Below, piece after piece: positions 23,035 to 34,862 of a stretch of DNA of 64,000 nt. The notes under the pieces are model-generated. The model made no database searches. It was not told the DNA's origin and saw only the letters and a list, made by a program, of their open reading frames with translations. Source of the stretch: Ianthella basta (lineage: Eukaryota > Porifera > Demospongiae > Verongiida > Ianthellidae); NCBI GenBank assembly GCA_964019415.1, contig OZ025883.1:4195586-4259585 (forward strand), read 5' to 3'. The stretch's first letter is position 1. Each line of letters begins with the position of its first letter. A program made the position numbers and the translations under genes.

Positions 23035-24850
23035 TGAGACCACTCTTCAAAGGCTTCCACTGACAGTAGCTGAGAGATCATGCTTGTAAATTGTTTGTCC
23101 TCAAGTGAGGCAGAACGTGAGGTCCTCTGGCTGCCGCAACAGACAGAGCCTAGTCATCATCAAGGCATGATTCCTATTTTTACTTGATAGTCCCTGAGAT
23201 GTACCTCACCACCATCCTTTGGAATAGCAACAATGGAGGAGCCTGGTCTGTGTTGGAAGCTCATTCTCAACTCTTCTAGCCAGTCCAGTCTTGTAGCCTT
23301 TTGTACCCAGTCCTATCTATTCGAGGAAAAGGACTGGCATGTATGTGATAGCTCTGTAGTGTGGTTACTAATCACCCAGTGAGCATGTGTAACTTCACTT
23401 GTGGATTTTGCTGATGCGCAATCTCATTGGTTGACACAAATTGCTATGTGACATCATAGCAATCTGTAATCTGATTGGGTTGCACTGTGGGCTACAACTG
23501 ACACACCTCAATATATTGCAATGTGCCAGGGCTGTTTTGTCCATATGATAACTATAAGGCTGGTGTGCATCAGTGAAGCCACCACATGATTCCTTTCTCA
23601 CTAATAGTGCACTGATCTAGCTAGGTTGAAGTCCCATCCAATGCACTGTAGAGCTCGAGCGTGACCAGGCTATAATGAGGCCATTATTACTGTGCTTTAG
23701 TAGGAAACTGTCTGTTGGAAGCTCCATACCCTAACATGCTAGCCATTTCAACTGCAGTATATTCACCAGAAGTCCAAAGATTTAGGCTTGGAGTTAATAT
23801 CCATAGCCCCAGCAATGGCAGCACTGCCAGCACTGCACCTTTACATATATTTATTGGCACTTGCTGTGACTTGTCTCTTGGTCAGTGTTCGACAGTCACT
23901 GTTTATAATTATCCTTTGAACCTAGTTATCAAGACTGCTCTGAGACATATATTATTAAATGGTATTTGGATGTAGGAGCCTTTATACTTGTATGCTTTAG
24001 TGTGTGGATATGTGTGTTACTAATCTTGTCTGGCGGTAGAATAATTATGGATTATAATTCTTCTGTACGTAGTTTGTGTGTTATATTATATTGTGTTGTA
24101 TGTGTGTTGTGTTGTTCTATGTTGTGTAGTGTTCTGTTGTGTGAATGCGAACATATGTGTCTAAGTGATAGTACACAACCACTGTGTTACCTGTCCTGCT
24201 AGACCCTCTCACTCTATTGAATAACCATTACAAGTTCAATGTCCTAGTTGTAATGCCATGTCTGTTTCCTCCTTGTCTGTGTGTGTGTGTGATGTAGTGA
24301 GTCCCTCCTCATCTGTCACTTCTTACTTGCTCCTCATGAGCCATCTTTGAGCACGCTTCACTCCTGAGGAGCTGTGTACACTTGTGTGAGGTAACTGTAT
24401 TCTCTATCTCGTGTTGTATTATGTGACTGTCCTCCCTGTCATTTTCTCTCTTCACCTACAGTTCTTGCTGAGCTACAGCAAGCCAACCTGATTTTCGAAG
24501 ATGATTGCTATGAGGTGAAGGACATCAGTGATGTGCTTAAAGCTCAGAGAGGCAAGTCTCCTCAGGTACAGAGCAAAACTGCTGATATTCTGAGGAGTCA
24601 GGGATGGGACAAGGAGGCTAGTCTCCTTTCAGGTAAACAGACATAGCCCTCATCCATCTTCCTTCTGTTCATTACGTTGTACGTATCCTAGTTGTAACAG
24701 CCATGCACTTTAAAGGCATTGGAATGCACTTTATATAAAGGTGATTCAGCTGCTAATTAGATGCACATCGATCCACACTTTCACACCTGTTTTGAATTTC
24801 CCAGACAGTGGCCCATTGTGTGAATTACACTACCTGTTGACAAGGTGTAT
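23035..24850. repeat. Segmental duplication S4, copy 2 (contains repeat exon 5)
   Basis: Partner of 10840-12830, with matching order of landmarks on both sides of the 171-nt exon. The LTR element and R copies lie between the two. Confidence 0.8.
24462..24632 (+). CDS. 57-residue repeat exon 5 (gene A)
   Basis: 171-nt phase 1-1 exon between CTTCACCTACAG and TTTCAG|GTAAAC. The product begins VLAELQQANLIFEDDCYEV and ends SQGWDKEASLLSG. It is a near-duplicate of exon 4. It is the last clear 57-residue exon before the GTPase exon. A decayed copy of the pre-exon intron signature near 29080-29160 suggests that one further unit lost its exon. Confidence 0.8.
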
Positions 24851-25590
24851 GTGATGCACCGAATGCTATGACCATTCTGTCACAGCCATGAAAGTTAGCC
24901 TAATCCTCTTAGTCTTTGTGACTTTGTATGTAGGTCGTTATGCACCTTCTCAGGTTGCTGTCTCCATTATGGTAACTGCATAAAGTAGTTCCTAACAATG
25001 TCTGTTGCGTACATTTCCATGATCATAGTGAGTGAGTACCAGAACCACCCATACTGCTACTTGGTGTGAAGCACATGTTTCCATACAGTGCCACCCACTG
25101 AACTATTGCCAAAGTCTGAAATGTGCCAGTTTGATCAGCACTTAGTCCTAATATCGATGCACCATTTGTATTGTAATTATGATTAGATTTAACTGCTATA
25201 TATGTGTATCTGAATAGAGGCTGGGGCTTCTATTTCTTTCCAAGGAGTGTAGGGGATTCTCTCTCATGCAAGTCTTCAAGCCAGTCCAGCCATGTGCATG
25301 ATCTGCCAGTGGTACATTAAAATGGATGCTATCTTTCTTGCTCTAACTAATAAACTATCCCAATTGTGTTGTTTAATTGTCAAGTAGTATTCATTTTAGC
25401 CATTCCATTAGGTAAGTAGGTGGCCTACAGTTACCTCTCAGGCTTTATTGAGCAACAGATATAACATTGTTCTACTGAACCTTGTTATATAAATATGAAA
25501 AATTCCAGAAGCAAGTGATTGCATAGCGCCACAGTCCTGTCAGTTTAATTGCTTAATGTGCCATGTTACTTTGTGTGGCCATTCCATATA

Positions 25591-25686
25591 CAGTGGAATG
25601 TCAGAAATAGAACCACCATTCGGGCCATGCAAAGTGGTCTTATTTCTAAGGTGGTCACATTATAGAGGTTTAGTGAGGTTTCACTG
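25591..25686. mobile_element. Mariner-type MITE, 96 bp
   Basis: Starts CAGTGGAA and ends TTTCACTG (inverted), flanked by TA on both sides, and interrupts repeat copy R4 relative to R1-R3. Internal complementary segments (GGTCTTATTTCTAAGGTGGTC region) resemble the MITEs at 40349 and 58269. Confidence 0.7.
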
Positions 25687-25797
25687 TACTGTACATAAGA
25701 GTACCTTTCCATCATGAAAACATATCATGCGCTGTCAGATAGAGAGTAATAGATGATTATTCTATTACCGAACTTCACAGCCAAATCAGTGGAATAT

Positions 25798-25839
25798 GCC
25801 AAACGTTTCAACAACCATGCGGTTGTCTTCATCAGTGGC
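25798..25839 (-). ncRNA. Hammerhead-like ribozyme core, copy R4 (most intact)
   Basis: The minus strand reads GCCA, CTGATGA, a stem-II hairpin (AGACAACC/GGTTGTT around GCAT), GAAAC, GTT, TGGC. Stem I is GCCA/TGGC. A15.1 can pair U16.1, C15.2 can pair G16.2, and H17 is U. A near-zero-length stem III is expected for hammerheads that act as dimers, as described for metazoan retrozymes and Penelope-like elements. Activity has not been shown. Confidence 0.55.
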
Positions 25840-26707
25840 TATAGTACAAAACAGAAGGTGATTCGCTTTTATAGACTGCAATGTGGGGAAAGATGCTCAT
25901 GCACAGTGTGAGTGACTGCAAGATGGCAGATGGTGAGTATACTGTCATGACAGATGAAAGGAACAGATGACAGGTGACAAGTAATTCTAAAAGGGTATTT
26001 GGACAGAAATAAGTGAGGCGTGCAAGTAAAGCTGAGTTGTATAACAATGAAATGATGAATTGTAAACCGGGGGTAATGTGCCATCGTTTCTGTTCAAAGT
26101 GTGGGACTGTGATCTAATGTGAAGTGAGCCTCTGGTGTGGGCAGGAGTAATAGATGGACTGCGGTTCCCTGCAGCATGTACCTCTGGGCAGTCCATTCCA
26201 CAATACTATTCCTATTCCTTGAAAACGGCTTCTGCTGTGTCATACCATCCATACATGTTTCAACAAGAATAGGAGTGTTACAATGGACAATGATTTCAGA
26301 GCGACTATGTAGCTCTGTGTAGAAATAGAATTCAATTTTCAGACGTGGTTTCTAACCATCTCTAAAGCATTCAGTGATTCTCTGAGCACGACAACACTCC
26401 ACTTCACAAACCTGGAGACTTGTTACATTTCTGGAATGTAAGAGTATATAGCAATAAGCCATAGCTTCTTCTGTGAAGGAGCTGTAGCATCATCCTGCTC
26501 AGATAATGTAGATACATTATGTTGTAACATGACTCATGATGATTCAAACTAATTTTGTACTATCACTCTAAACTGTTGTTTACTTAATTTCCACTTCTGC
26601 ATTTAAGTTTTGCGTACCACTGTTAGTCACTCCAAGTGAAAGTTGACAGACTAGAAGTGAATTTCTAAGGTTATCTGCGCAGCATGTCTTAAAGGCATTA
26701 CTTCTAC

Positions 26708-26740
26708 CATGAAGGCCAAAGAATTGTGGCCGAAACGTCA
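26708..26740 (+). ncRNA. 5'-truncated hammerhead-like motif
   Basis: ATGAAGGCC, a loop, then TGGCCGAAACGTC: the right half of a hammerhead (end of the CUGAUGA core, stem II GGCC/GGCC, GAAAC, GUC cleavage triplet). The sequence to its left (GGCATTACTTCTACC) also occurs at about 22545 without this motif, so an element appears to begin here, truncated within the ribozyme. Confidence 0.45.
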
Positions 26741-27356
26741 GTAATCCTTTTTTGAATTATTGCATGGTTGGAATCGAGTGAACATTGACTACATGACTAA
26801 TAACTGCCAACCGAGAATCTCACTTCGCTATTGGAGGAGCCTAGTTTGTGTTGGAAATTCACTCTCAGCTTTTCTAGCCAGTCCAATCTTGTAGCCTCCT
26901 GTGCCCAAGTGTATCTATTCAAGGAGAAGGGACTGGCATGTATGTGATATGTAATTCTGCAGTGAATTTACTAATCACTCAGTGAACATGTGTTGTTGCG
27001 CAGTCTTATTAATTGACACAAACTGCTATGTGACGTCATAGCAATCTGTAATCTGATTGGGTTGCACTGTGGGCTACAACTAACACAATTCAATACATTG
27101 CAATGTGCCAGTTCTATTTGGCCCATATGATCACTAAGGCTGGTATGCATCAATTAAATCACAAAATGATTCCTTATTCACTAATAGTGCACTGATCTAG
27201 GTTGAAGTCAGATCCAATAGCGTGGCCAGGTTTTAAAAAGGCCATTATTACCATGCATTAGAAGGCTTTCATCACTTCAGAGGTCCTTTGCAAGTATAAT
27301 TCAACATGCTTTGATGCATGCTGATGCTTAACCTTTTGAGTGGCATATTATATTAG

Positions 27357-28917
27357 GAAAGAAGAGGTGCAGAGAAGATGGAGAGAACACTGTAGTGAAT
27401 TCTCCCAGAGTGAAGGGAAGGACCGTGCAGTAGTGACGCAGGGGGATGAATCGAGCAATGAGATAGACAACGAGATGTAGATGGAAGAGACCAGGAGGAC
27501 TATTGGGAAGCTAAGAAGTGGCAAAGCTGGAGTAGTGTGTGATATCCAAGGTGAAATGTTGAAGGCAGGAGGAGAGGTGACCGTACAATGGTTAACAGCA
27601 ATCTTTAATGTAGTGTGGAGGACAGGGGTGACACCAAAAGACTGGAGGAGAGCAAGCATTTCCCAGTCCGCAAGAAAGGCAGTAGGAGAGTATGCAAGAA
27701 CTACAGAGGGATCAGTCTACAGAGTGTGCCTGGACAAGTTTTTGGGAAGATCTTGAATGACAGAATGAGAAGCATAACTGAAGGGAAGATAATGGAGGAG
27801 CAAGTGCACGGGGTTCAGACCAGGGAGAGGCTGTGCAGAGAATGACTGTGTTTGTGATGTGCCAACTTGGTGCTAATATGCTAGAGAGAGCTAGGAAAGA
27901 AATTGCACGCAGCCTTCCTGAACATAGAGAAAGCGTACAATAGAGTGTGGAGAGTAGCCTTGAAGCAGTATGGTGTGCAAGGTAAGCTACTGAGAGCAAT
28001 ACAGGCTCTGTACAAGGACAGTGAAGCCACAGTGAAGGTTGGGGAGGAGACAACGGACTGATTCAAAGTACAGGGAGGAGTAAGGCATGGATGCCCAATG
28101 TCATCATAGTTGTTCAACATCTACCTGGACATGGTGGTGAAGGAGGCTCTTTCCCTGTTTAAAAGCTGAGCTGGCCTAATCAACTGTCAGACTCAGGTGA
28201 CCATGTTTGCAGATGACACTGTGCTACTGGCAGAGAGTGAAGAGGATCTAATGTAGAATGTAGAGAAGCTGCACGAGGCATTGAAGAGGCACAAACTGAA
28301 AGTGAATTGGAGTAAGTCGAACACAATGGTCTTCAGTAGGGCTCCAATGGACTGCTACTTAGAGATTGATAGAGAGAAATGGTGAAGAATGTTAAAGAGA
28401 CTGTGTACCTGAGAGTAAAACTGAGTGATGAATGGGAAGATGAAGAGTGAGGTGAAAAAGAGAATTGGAATGACAATAAAAGCAGCTGGGGCAATGAAGA
28501 AGGTGTACGAGAGCAGAGAAAAGTAGCAGTGGCTGTCCCAACACTAAAATATGGGTGCGAGTCATGGGTACTAAAGGAGAAGTCCAGGCTACAGGCAGCA
28601 GAGATGAGAGTGCTAAGGATGGTTGTCATGGGTACTAAAGGAGAAGTCCAGGCTACAGGCAGCAGAGATGAGAGTGCTAAGGATGGTTGAAGCCGTGTCT
28701 AGGTTGGACCATGTCAGGAATGAAACAGTGAAGGAGAGGCTAAGACTGTAGAACTGGTATTGAAAATGGTGGAAAGGAGAACAGAATGCTAGAAGAAGAA
28801 GGTGGAGAGCAGGAGGGGAAGTGTGGTGGAGAAGGTGATGACAGGAAAGAATTGGAAAGAGACTGAGAGGACGCCCCAGGGAGAGATGGAGAGATCCCTA
28901 CTGAGACATTAGGGTGT
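27357..28917 (+). pseudogene. Decayed LINE reverse transcriptase
   Basis: A broken open frame with non-LTR reverse-transcriptase signatures in order. These are GKLRSGKAGVVCDIQGEML with VVWRTGVTPKDWRRA (27490-27656), YRGISLQSVPGQVFGKIL with RMRSITEGKIMEEQ (27700-27810), the catalytic FADDTVLLAESEEDL (about 28205-28250), and the carboxy-terminal GCESWVLKEKSRLQAAEM (28555-28612). Several frameshifts and stops separate them. The domain order and wording resemble RTE/CR1-type LINEs; the endonuclease is missing, so the copy is 5'-truncated. It is dead. Confidence 0.8.
28561..28688. repeat. 64-bp tandem duplication inside the LINE remnant
   Basis: The unit 28561-28624, starting GTCATGGGTACTAAAGGAGA, is repeated without visible change at 28625-28688. 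64 is not a multiple of three, so it adds a further frameshift. The lack of divergence implies the duplication is recent relative to the LINE decay. Confidence 0.9.
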
Positions 28918-30049
28918 ATGGGATTCTGTCACTCAGACACACATGCTTGCATTCACACAACACAACACAACAGAAGACTACACAACGTAGCACAACACAA
29001 CACAACACTGCAACACAATATGACATATCACACAAACTACCAGGTGTCCTCCTGGTCTCTTTAAATATGCCATTGCAATTTCACTGTCATAGTAGTAGTG
29101 TCATATCTGTTTCCTCCCTGTCTATCCATGTGTGGTATAGTGTGTCCCTCTTTATCATTAACCCACACAATTTTGGTGAAAGCACCACAGTGGGAAACAA
29201 GATGGGGACGTTTGGACTGGAGCTAATGGCTATTAATAAGGCTGTGACCTACACCCTTGCATTACGAAAGCTGCCTATAGCTAACATTGACTCTTTGTAG
29301 GTGTCAGTTCAACTAGTATCTATTGTGTGTCAGGAAGTGTCTAGAAGTCATATCAAGAAGTCTCATTTGCCACATTCTTGTCTCTCATGTCTGCAAATCC
29401 CCATTAATGAGTCTTGATCTTGGCGACTGTAGGCCATATCAACCTCAATCAACAACCGTCAGGTGTGTATTCATGCGAACCACTAAGCTGAGCCATCCAA
29501 ATGGGGACATTTGGCACATAGCACTCGAAGCTGCCGGTACAACACATTTTTGCCATGCAATCTTCTCCATGTATTAAGCTGCCTTCAGTGATGATGTCGC
29601 ATATATGCAATTGTGATGTACTGCATTCCTTAATGCTTATACGCAACTGGTCTATTCTTTGGTGCTGTGCTGATCTGGATTATGCTGACCTGTGCAATGT
29701 ATATGCTCGGCTGTTGCTACAGTATCTCAAACAGTACCTGGGGGCAAATAATGCCAAGCTTCCTACAGGGTATTCTGTTTCATGTTTGTTGCTATGCAGT
29801 TAATTACATGCACTGTGTACTCTGTATGCACATGTGTTTGATCAATCATGGTTCCAGTTATTTGATGGATACAATAACTCACACAGACGGTGCAAGAGCA
29901 GTTTTCTGTGTACATTTCCAAATACTAATAACAGCTCTATCCTGCCACAGTACCCTGCGTGTTGTTGTACCTGCTTGTCTCATGGGCATATGCATACTGA
30001 TAAATGATTTGTCTAAACTGAACTGAGTGTCCCTTCTCATTCATTGCAG

Positions 30050-32190
30050 CACCTCAGAAACCACCATCATGGCTACCTGACTATGAGGAGGCAGTGGCGA
30101 AGCAAGGATCCGTAGACGTCACTATCAATCGTAACATTTTCATAGGCCCCTCTGCCGTAGGCAAATCCTGCTTGAAGCACTTACTGGTGCACAACAAACC
30201 CAAAGAAGTCAAGGTCAGCACACCTGTCATGGCAAAGCCAGAAGTTGTCTCCATTTCGGCAGAGAAGTATGCAGTTGAAGGAACCTCAGTATGGCTGCCA
30301 CTTTCTGATGAGAAGATGGCCTGCTCTATCAGGTCATCCTGCCTCAGCCGCCAGTACCACGTCACTGAAACAAAACCAAAGGCTCCTCCAGAAGACCGCC
30401 ATGTCAAGCCTTTGCAACCAGTGAAGAAAAGCGATCCACCAGCTGTTGCTAGTAAAATCCCGTCTCGTACTTCTTGTGAAGAAGTCAGTCCTACAGCAGG
30501 AAATTCAGTCCTTCCCATACCTTCTGCTCCTTCTACCAGCCAATCCGTGTTTCACAGAGCACACTCAAGCCTCATGCATGACCTTGATGCAGGTCTACAG
30601 GAAGAATTGCGACTAAATGGTGCCAGGTTTGTCCACTTGCTTGACACAGGTGGTCAACCAAGCTTTCAAGATGTCCTTCCCCTGTTGTTGGACATCCCAT
30701 GCACTTACGTGCACGTCTTTAATGCAGCCATGGGCCTCGATCAGCCAGTACCTATCACATACCGACCAAATGCATCCACAGAGGTGGAAATATCAGCAAG
30801 TTGTGAGACAGTTTGGGGAATGACACTGCGATCCCTTTCCAGTGTCCAGACCTTGGCATACAAGGTATCCAGCAATGAGGGTGCATTGCCGCTGAATATT
30901 CAATTTCCGACGTTCCGCACAGTTCTAGTTGGCACATTCAAAGATCAGTTAGTGAAAATGGGCATTGCCACTACAGCAGCTACTAAGATTTCCAAGCGAA
31001 TTGAGCTGCTTGAAAATAAGCCATATTATTCCCACATAGTCCCCAATTGCAAAGGGGAGCTGTTCTTCCTTGTGAACAATATGCAGCATGATGAAGCCTC
31101 ACAGCGCACTCAAGAAGATCAGGATAGCATCGATAATCTCCGTGTAGTCCTTTCCCATTCCGATGGTGCCCTGAAAACCAAGATACCCATAGGATGGTTT
31201 CACTTTGAAATGGTGGCCCGAAGGGTTTCTCAGAAGTTCTTCCCATTTGCTGAGCTATTGGAGCATGCCCGTGAGTTGAAGTGTGTAAGCTCAGCCGACC
31301 CAAGTCGCGAATTCCGTAGCCTTCTACAACTGTTTCACTCCCTTGGAGTCTTCACTTTTGTTGATCACACTGATGTCCCCGACACAGTCTGCACAGACAA
31401 CAGCGTGTTCCTACAGGAAGTGTCAAAGCTCCTTGCGATACAGTTCATTGAGATTCCTAAGTGCCCGGCGGCCAAAAAGTTTAAAAAGAGAGGTATCCTT
31501 ACCTTGGATGAAGGCCTTTTCAATGAACTGGGCATCCTTAAGGAGGTGGATCGAAAGTGGCTACTACACTGCCTGTGCTACCTTGGTGTAACAGCCGATT
31601 TATCTCTGCCTGGTGCTACTACAGCCAATTATTTTATGCCAGCAGCGCTTTCATCAACAGGTTCACCAGAGGCAGCATTGGGCAGCGTGGCTCCATTGCT
31701 AGTGGCACTTTCATTTGAAGAGAATGCCTTTGAAACTACCCAAGATCTTCCACGAGGCATCTTCACTCGCCTAGCAGTGGAACTAACCAACAAGAAGGAT
31801 TGGAAGGTGATTCCAGAGAAGAGCACTCGTTTAGCCATACAGTTTCGAAGGAAGGAACTGCACATATCCATTGGTGAATGTCCCGGATACATCAGTATCA
31901 CCCTCAGGGTCTCCATTCACACGAAATGCAGTACAGCTATGCTGCATGAATACTGTGGTGAAGTTCGATCCACATTCGAAGAAGCGCTTCTAGCATCTAC
32001 CCAATCAGTATTTGGTTCCAAATTCACTGATAAGGCAGCTACTATATATGGCTTCACATGCCCCTGTGAGGCCCGCCCTACCCACTTGGCTGTCCAAAGT
32101 GGCGACAGCATTGTCTGCAATATTTCATCTGAGGACCAAAAATACTTGAAAAGCCACCAAGTATGGTTCTGCAAAGTTGAAGGAGCAGAG
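30050..32190 (+). CDS. Roc/COR-like GTPase exon (gene A)
   Basis: A single 2.1 kb exon, phase 1 in (TTCATTGCAG|CACCTCAG) and phase 0 out (GCAGAG|GTGAGT). It has a P-loop GPSAVGKSC near 30144, a Ser/Pro-rich insert of about 120 residues that replaces the usual short switch I region, the G3 motif DTGGQ at 30642-30656, and a G4-like GTFKD at 30931-30945. The DxGGQ form is characteristic of Roc (ROCO-family) GTPases. The following region, with hydrophobic LLQLFHSLGVFTF and DRKWLLHCLCYLG segments, fits a COR-like dimerisation/winged-helix module. A molecular switch controlling the CARD-like output domains downstream is the natural inference. No LRR or kinase domain was found. The Roc call is confident; COR is moderate. 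Confidence 0.85.
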
Positions 32191-32440
32191 GTGAGTGTGC
32201 TGATGTGCTGCACATGTACACAAATAGGACTTCTGAAGAGCCCTCGTTGAAAGTGCTGAAAGTTTGCTAAGACATAAAATACTTGTGATGCCCACTGTTC
32301 CTGAAATTGGAGATTTGGCTATTATTTAAAGTGGAAGGACTACGCTTTCAATGACTAGTGCCATCCTATTAAATTGATGACATAGTTATTGTCTCTTCTT
32401 CCTTCTTTATACTTTGTGTCTTTCTTCTTTCACCTTCTAG

Positions 32441-32501
32441 CTCCAGCCACACCCCTCTGATCCAAATGTACTCCACTTAGTGGACAGCACTTCACAAGAA
32501 G
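32441..32501 (+). CDS. Short exon after the Roc/COR exon (gene A)
   Basis: 61 nt, beginning LQPHPSDPNVLHLVDSTSQE, preceded by a strong pyrimidine tract ending TTCACCTTCTAG and followed by G|GTGGGC. It enters in phase 0, matching the previous exon, and leaves in phase 1, matching the following linker exons. Confidence 0.7.
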
Positions 32502-32977
32502 GTGGGCATGTTTATGTTACTCACATACGCAGCCTTCATCAGTGTATGCTTGTGTTACAAGTTTTGCCACATTCTTGAAAGGAGTATAGTATAGTAAGTA
32601 TATGCGTAGCTAGTTGCAGTGTCATAGTGTGGGGTGTCCACCCTATGGTTTGTCCCCCAGGACATTATTCACAAGTGAATAGTGTCCCCCATTTGTGATG
32701 CTGTCCCTCAACTTTTCTTTCCGTGTCTTCTTCGCTCCTTGGCACTTGTTGCCATTCTTGAATCACTGCCACTTCTTTGCATCACTTCTGCTCTGCTTAG
32801 AATAGCTACATAAGAAGGCATCTCTTCTCGCAGTAGTGCTTGAAGCGTTTTCTCCTCAGGCTCCTCTACTCATTCTCGGCGAAACTGAGCAGATAGCAAT
32901 AAATAGTGAGGAATCATGCAAAGATGCAACGATATTCCTCTTCTTCTGTGGCCATTGTGTTCAAAAGCAAGCCCTCT

Positions 32978-33000
32978 GGGGGGGGGGGGGGGGGGGGGGG
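32978..33000. repeat. G23 homopolymer
   Basis: Uninterrupted run of 23 G. True length is uncertain in any sequencing technology; it could form a G-quadruplex. Confidence 0.95.
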
Positions 33001-33618
33001 AGGGAGCAATATTCTCTAGAGGGGAACGATATTCTCTAGTGAATATATTCCGGGGGTACACTATTCACTCCGACAGCTGATGTTATATGTAACTATATTC
33101 CTTTCCTGCACTGGGAAATTGCCAAAGCAAGGTGATGCTACCACAACCTTGCAAGATCAGATGTTCATAATTAGCTGGTTGTCAACCTTTTCAAGTTCAT
33201 TACCATACTAACTATCATAGTCTGTCACCTGACATTCAGAAACATGCATGTACACATGTACACATCCTGAAATGAGTAGCACTGCTCAGCATTTGTGCTA
33301 CATGCCAAATAGTCCAACATGTGACCAGGGGTGAACTGAATGTGATGTCAAACCTTATGTCACAGTCTCATGCAATGTCTTATGTGACCATGAGCCAAAA
33401 AATTTGGAAGTTGTTCTTCACTTAGCTGATGACAGCCACACCGTGCTTGTAAACCCTCATCAGGAGCGCATAATGTGACCCCTCCATTTTTCTCATTATG
33501 CACTCCTGCCCTTATATGGAGCTACATATTTCAAAGTCCCCAACACTGTACCTGTCAAATTTAGCTAGGTATTTGTGGATATCTTTAGAACATTCCTCTT
33601 TGCACTGTCTTTTTGCAG

Positions 33619-33705
33619 TTTCAGAGAGGCATAGCAGCTCCTCTCCTCCCAGTGGCCCTCGACAAATCAGTGCTCAGGTTGAGAAAGTTAGAGCTAGCTC
33701 AACTG
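33619..33705 (+). CDS. Ser/Pro-rich linker exon 1 (gene A)
   Basis: 87 nt (29 residues), phase 1-1, between CTTTTTGCAG and AACTG|GTAAGG. It is low-complexity with the segment SSSSPPSGPRQIS and ends ASSTG. It is paralogous to the shorter linker at 34578, with the same ending and the same following intron (TTGACAGCC...TGCA). It is likely a flexible spacer between GTPase and CARD-like domain. Confidence 0.7.
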
Positions 33706-34013
33706 GTAAGGAACCAAGATATAGCCGGTAAACAAGTGTTTCCCTAGTATAGAAGTTGACAGCCGTGCACCTCGGCTGTGACAGTAGTTACCTGATAAGG
33801 ACTGTGTCAAGTGCACTCTCCCAATACATTATACTGTACATGGTTTGTATAGAAACATAGCGTTAGCACTGTGGGGACCCAATGTGTTACTTTTAGTATT
33901 CTATGTAGTGTGCATGCCTTGTTCACATTGCTACCATTCTGCACACTGCACATATGACTGTGGGGACACTATGTTGATTCAAGGAGCTCTTCCTTCCTCT
34001 CTACACTATGCAG

Positions 34014-34310
34014 CCACACCATTTTCCGTATCAGAGTTACTAAACAAACACGAGATGGAGTTTTTTGATGTTGTGAACCCCAAGTTTAGCTTGCTGAGTC
34101 TAAAGCGTGAAGAAGTTATCACACAAGATGTGGCATTACGTATCTCTGCTGTGAATGATGATGACGCAAAAGAGATCTTGTTTGCTCACTTGACACGTTA
34201 TGCCAATGTAAACTCTCTGGCGAAATATTGTGATGTTATCATTGGTGGAAATGGTTTCCCAAACATGCAGTCATTTGGAGCCAAGATCAAAGTAGAACTA
34301 CAACAAGGAG
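34014..34310 (+). CDS. CARD-like death-fold exon 1 (gene A)
   Basis: 297 nt, phase 1-1, from ACACTATGCAG to CAAGGAG|GTTTGT. Its 99 residues contain ELLNKHEMEFFDVVNP, then LKREEVITQDVALRIS, ILFAHLTRYANVNSL and a YCDVIIGGNGFPNMQSFG tail. The helix spacing and the hydrophobic-plus-Cys pattern near the end resemble a CARD, a death-fold domain that mediates homotypic assembly of immune and apoptotic complexes. The match is by pattern only and has diverged from vertebrate CARDs. A paralogous exon follows at 34863. Confidence 0.7.
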
Positions 34311-34434
34311 GTTTGTGGAGTTGTGTGCTTGTGTGTCTGCCTGTATACGTATGAGTGTGTGTACGACTGCATGTATAATATTATGTATAACATGGAGACA
34401 GGTGACTACCAACCTTTGGTGTGTGTCATGTTGT

Positions 34435-34450
34435 GTTGTGTGTGTGTGTG

Positions 34451-34507
<57 letters not shown>

Positions 34508-34550
34508 GTGTGTGTGCGTGTGTGTGTGTGCATGTGTGTGTGTGTGTATG
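34435..34550. repeat. (TG)n microsatellite
   Basis: TG run with a few TTG and GCG interruptions, in the intron after the first CARD-like exon. A similar run follows the second CARD-like exon, consistent with tandem duplication. Confidence 0.95.
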
Positions 34551-34577
34551 AACATGTGTGCTTTTCCATGGTTGTAG

Positions 34578-34625
34578 GGGCTCCAAGCAACCCCAGTCTT
34601 CCCAGTGGTACCCAAATCTCAACTG
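34578..34625 (+). CDS. Linker exon 2 (gene A)
   Basis: 48 nt (16 residues), phase 1-1, starting after GGTTGTAG and ending AACTG|GTAAGG. It encodes a Ser/Pro/Gly spacer ending QISTG. It is shorter than its duplicate at 33619. Confidence 0.65.
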
Positions 34626-34862
34626 GTAAGGTGCACAAATCAGTGTTGACAGCCATGCAGCTTAGCTGTGCAGTAGTTGCCTACTAAGTATATATTTGTA
34701 GTGTTAACACTGTGTGGACACACATACTGCATGTACTAAGTAAGCTTATCTTATGTGCTATGCCTTGCAACACTAATACCATGCTGTACACTGTGGCAGT
34801 GGGGACACTATGTTGTTTCAAGGAGTCTTCTTCCTTCCTCTGCATGTGCATGTGCAATGCAG

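Larger units (their letters stand above)
25228..26590. repeat. Repeat family R, copy 4
   Basis: Full-length copy with the best-preserved hammerhead-like core of the family. A small TA-flanked MITE (25591-25686) is inserted in it; that MITE is absent from the other copies. Confidence 0.7.

Noticed and set aside
33405-33460. CTGATGA on the minus strand near 33440
   Set aside because: No GAAA follows a stem II at the needed distance.
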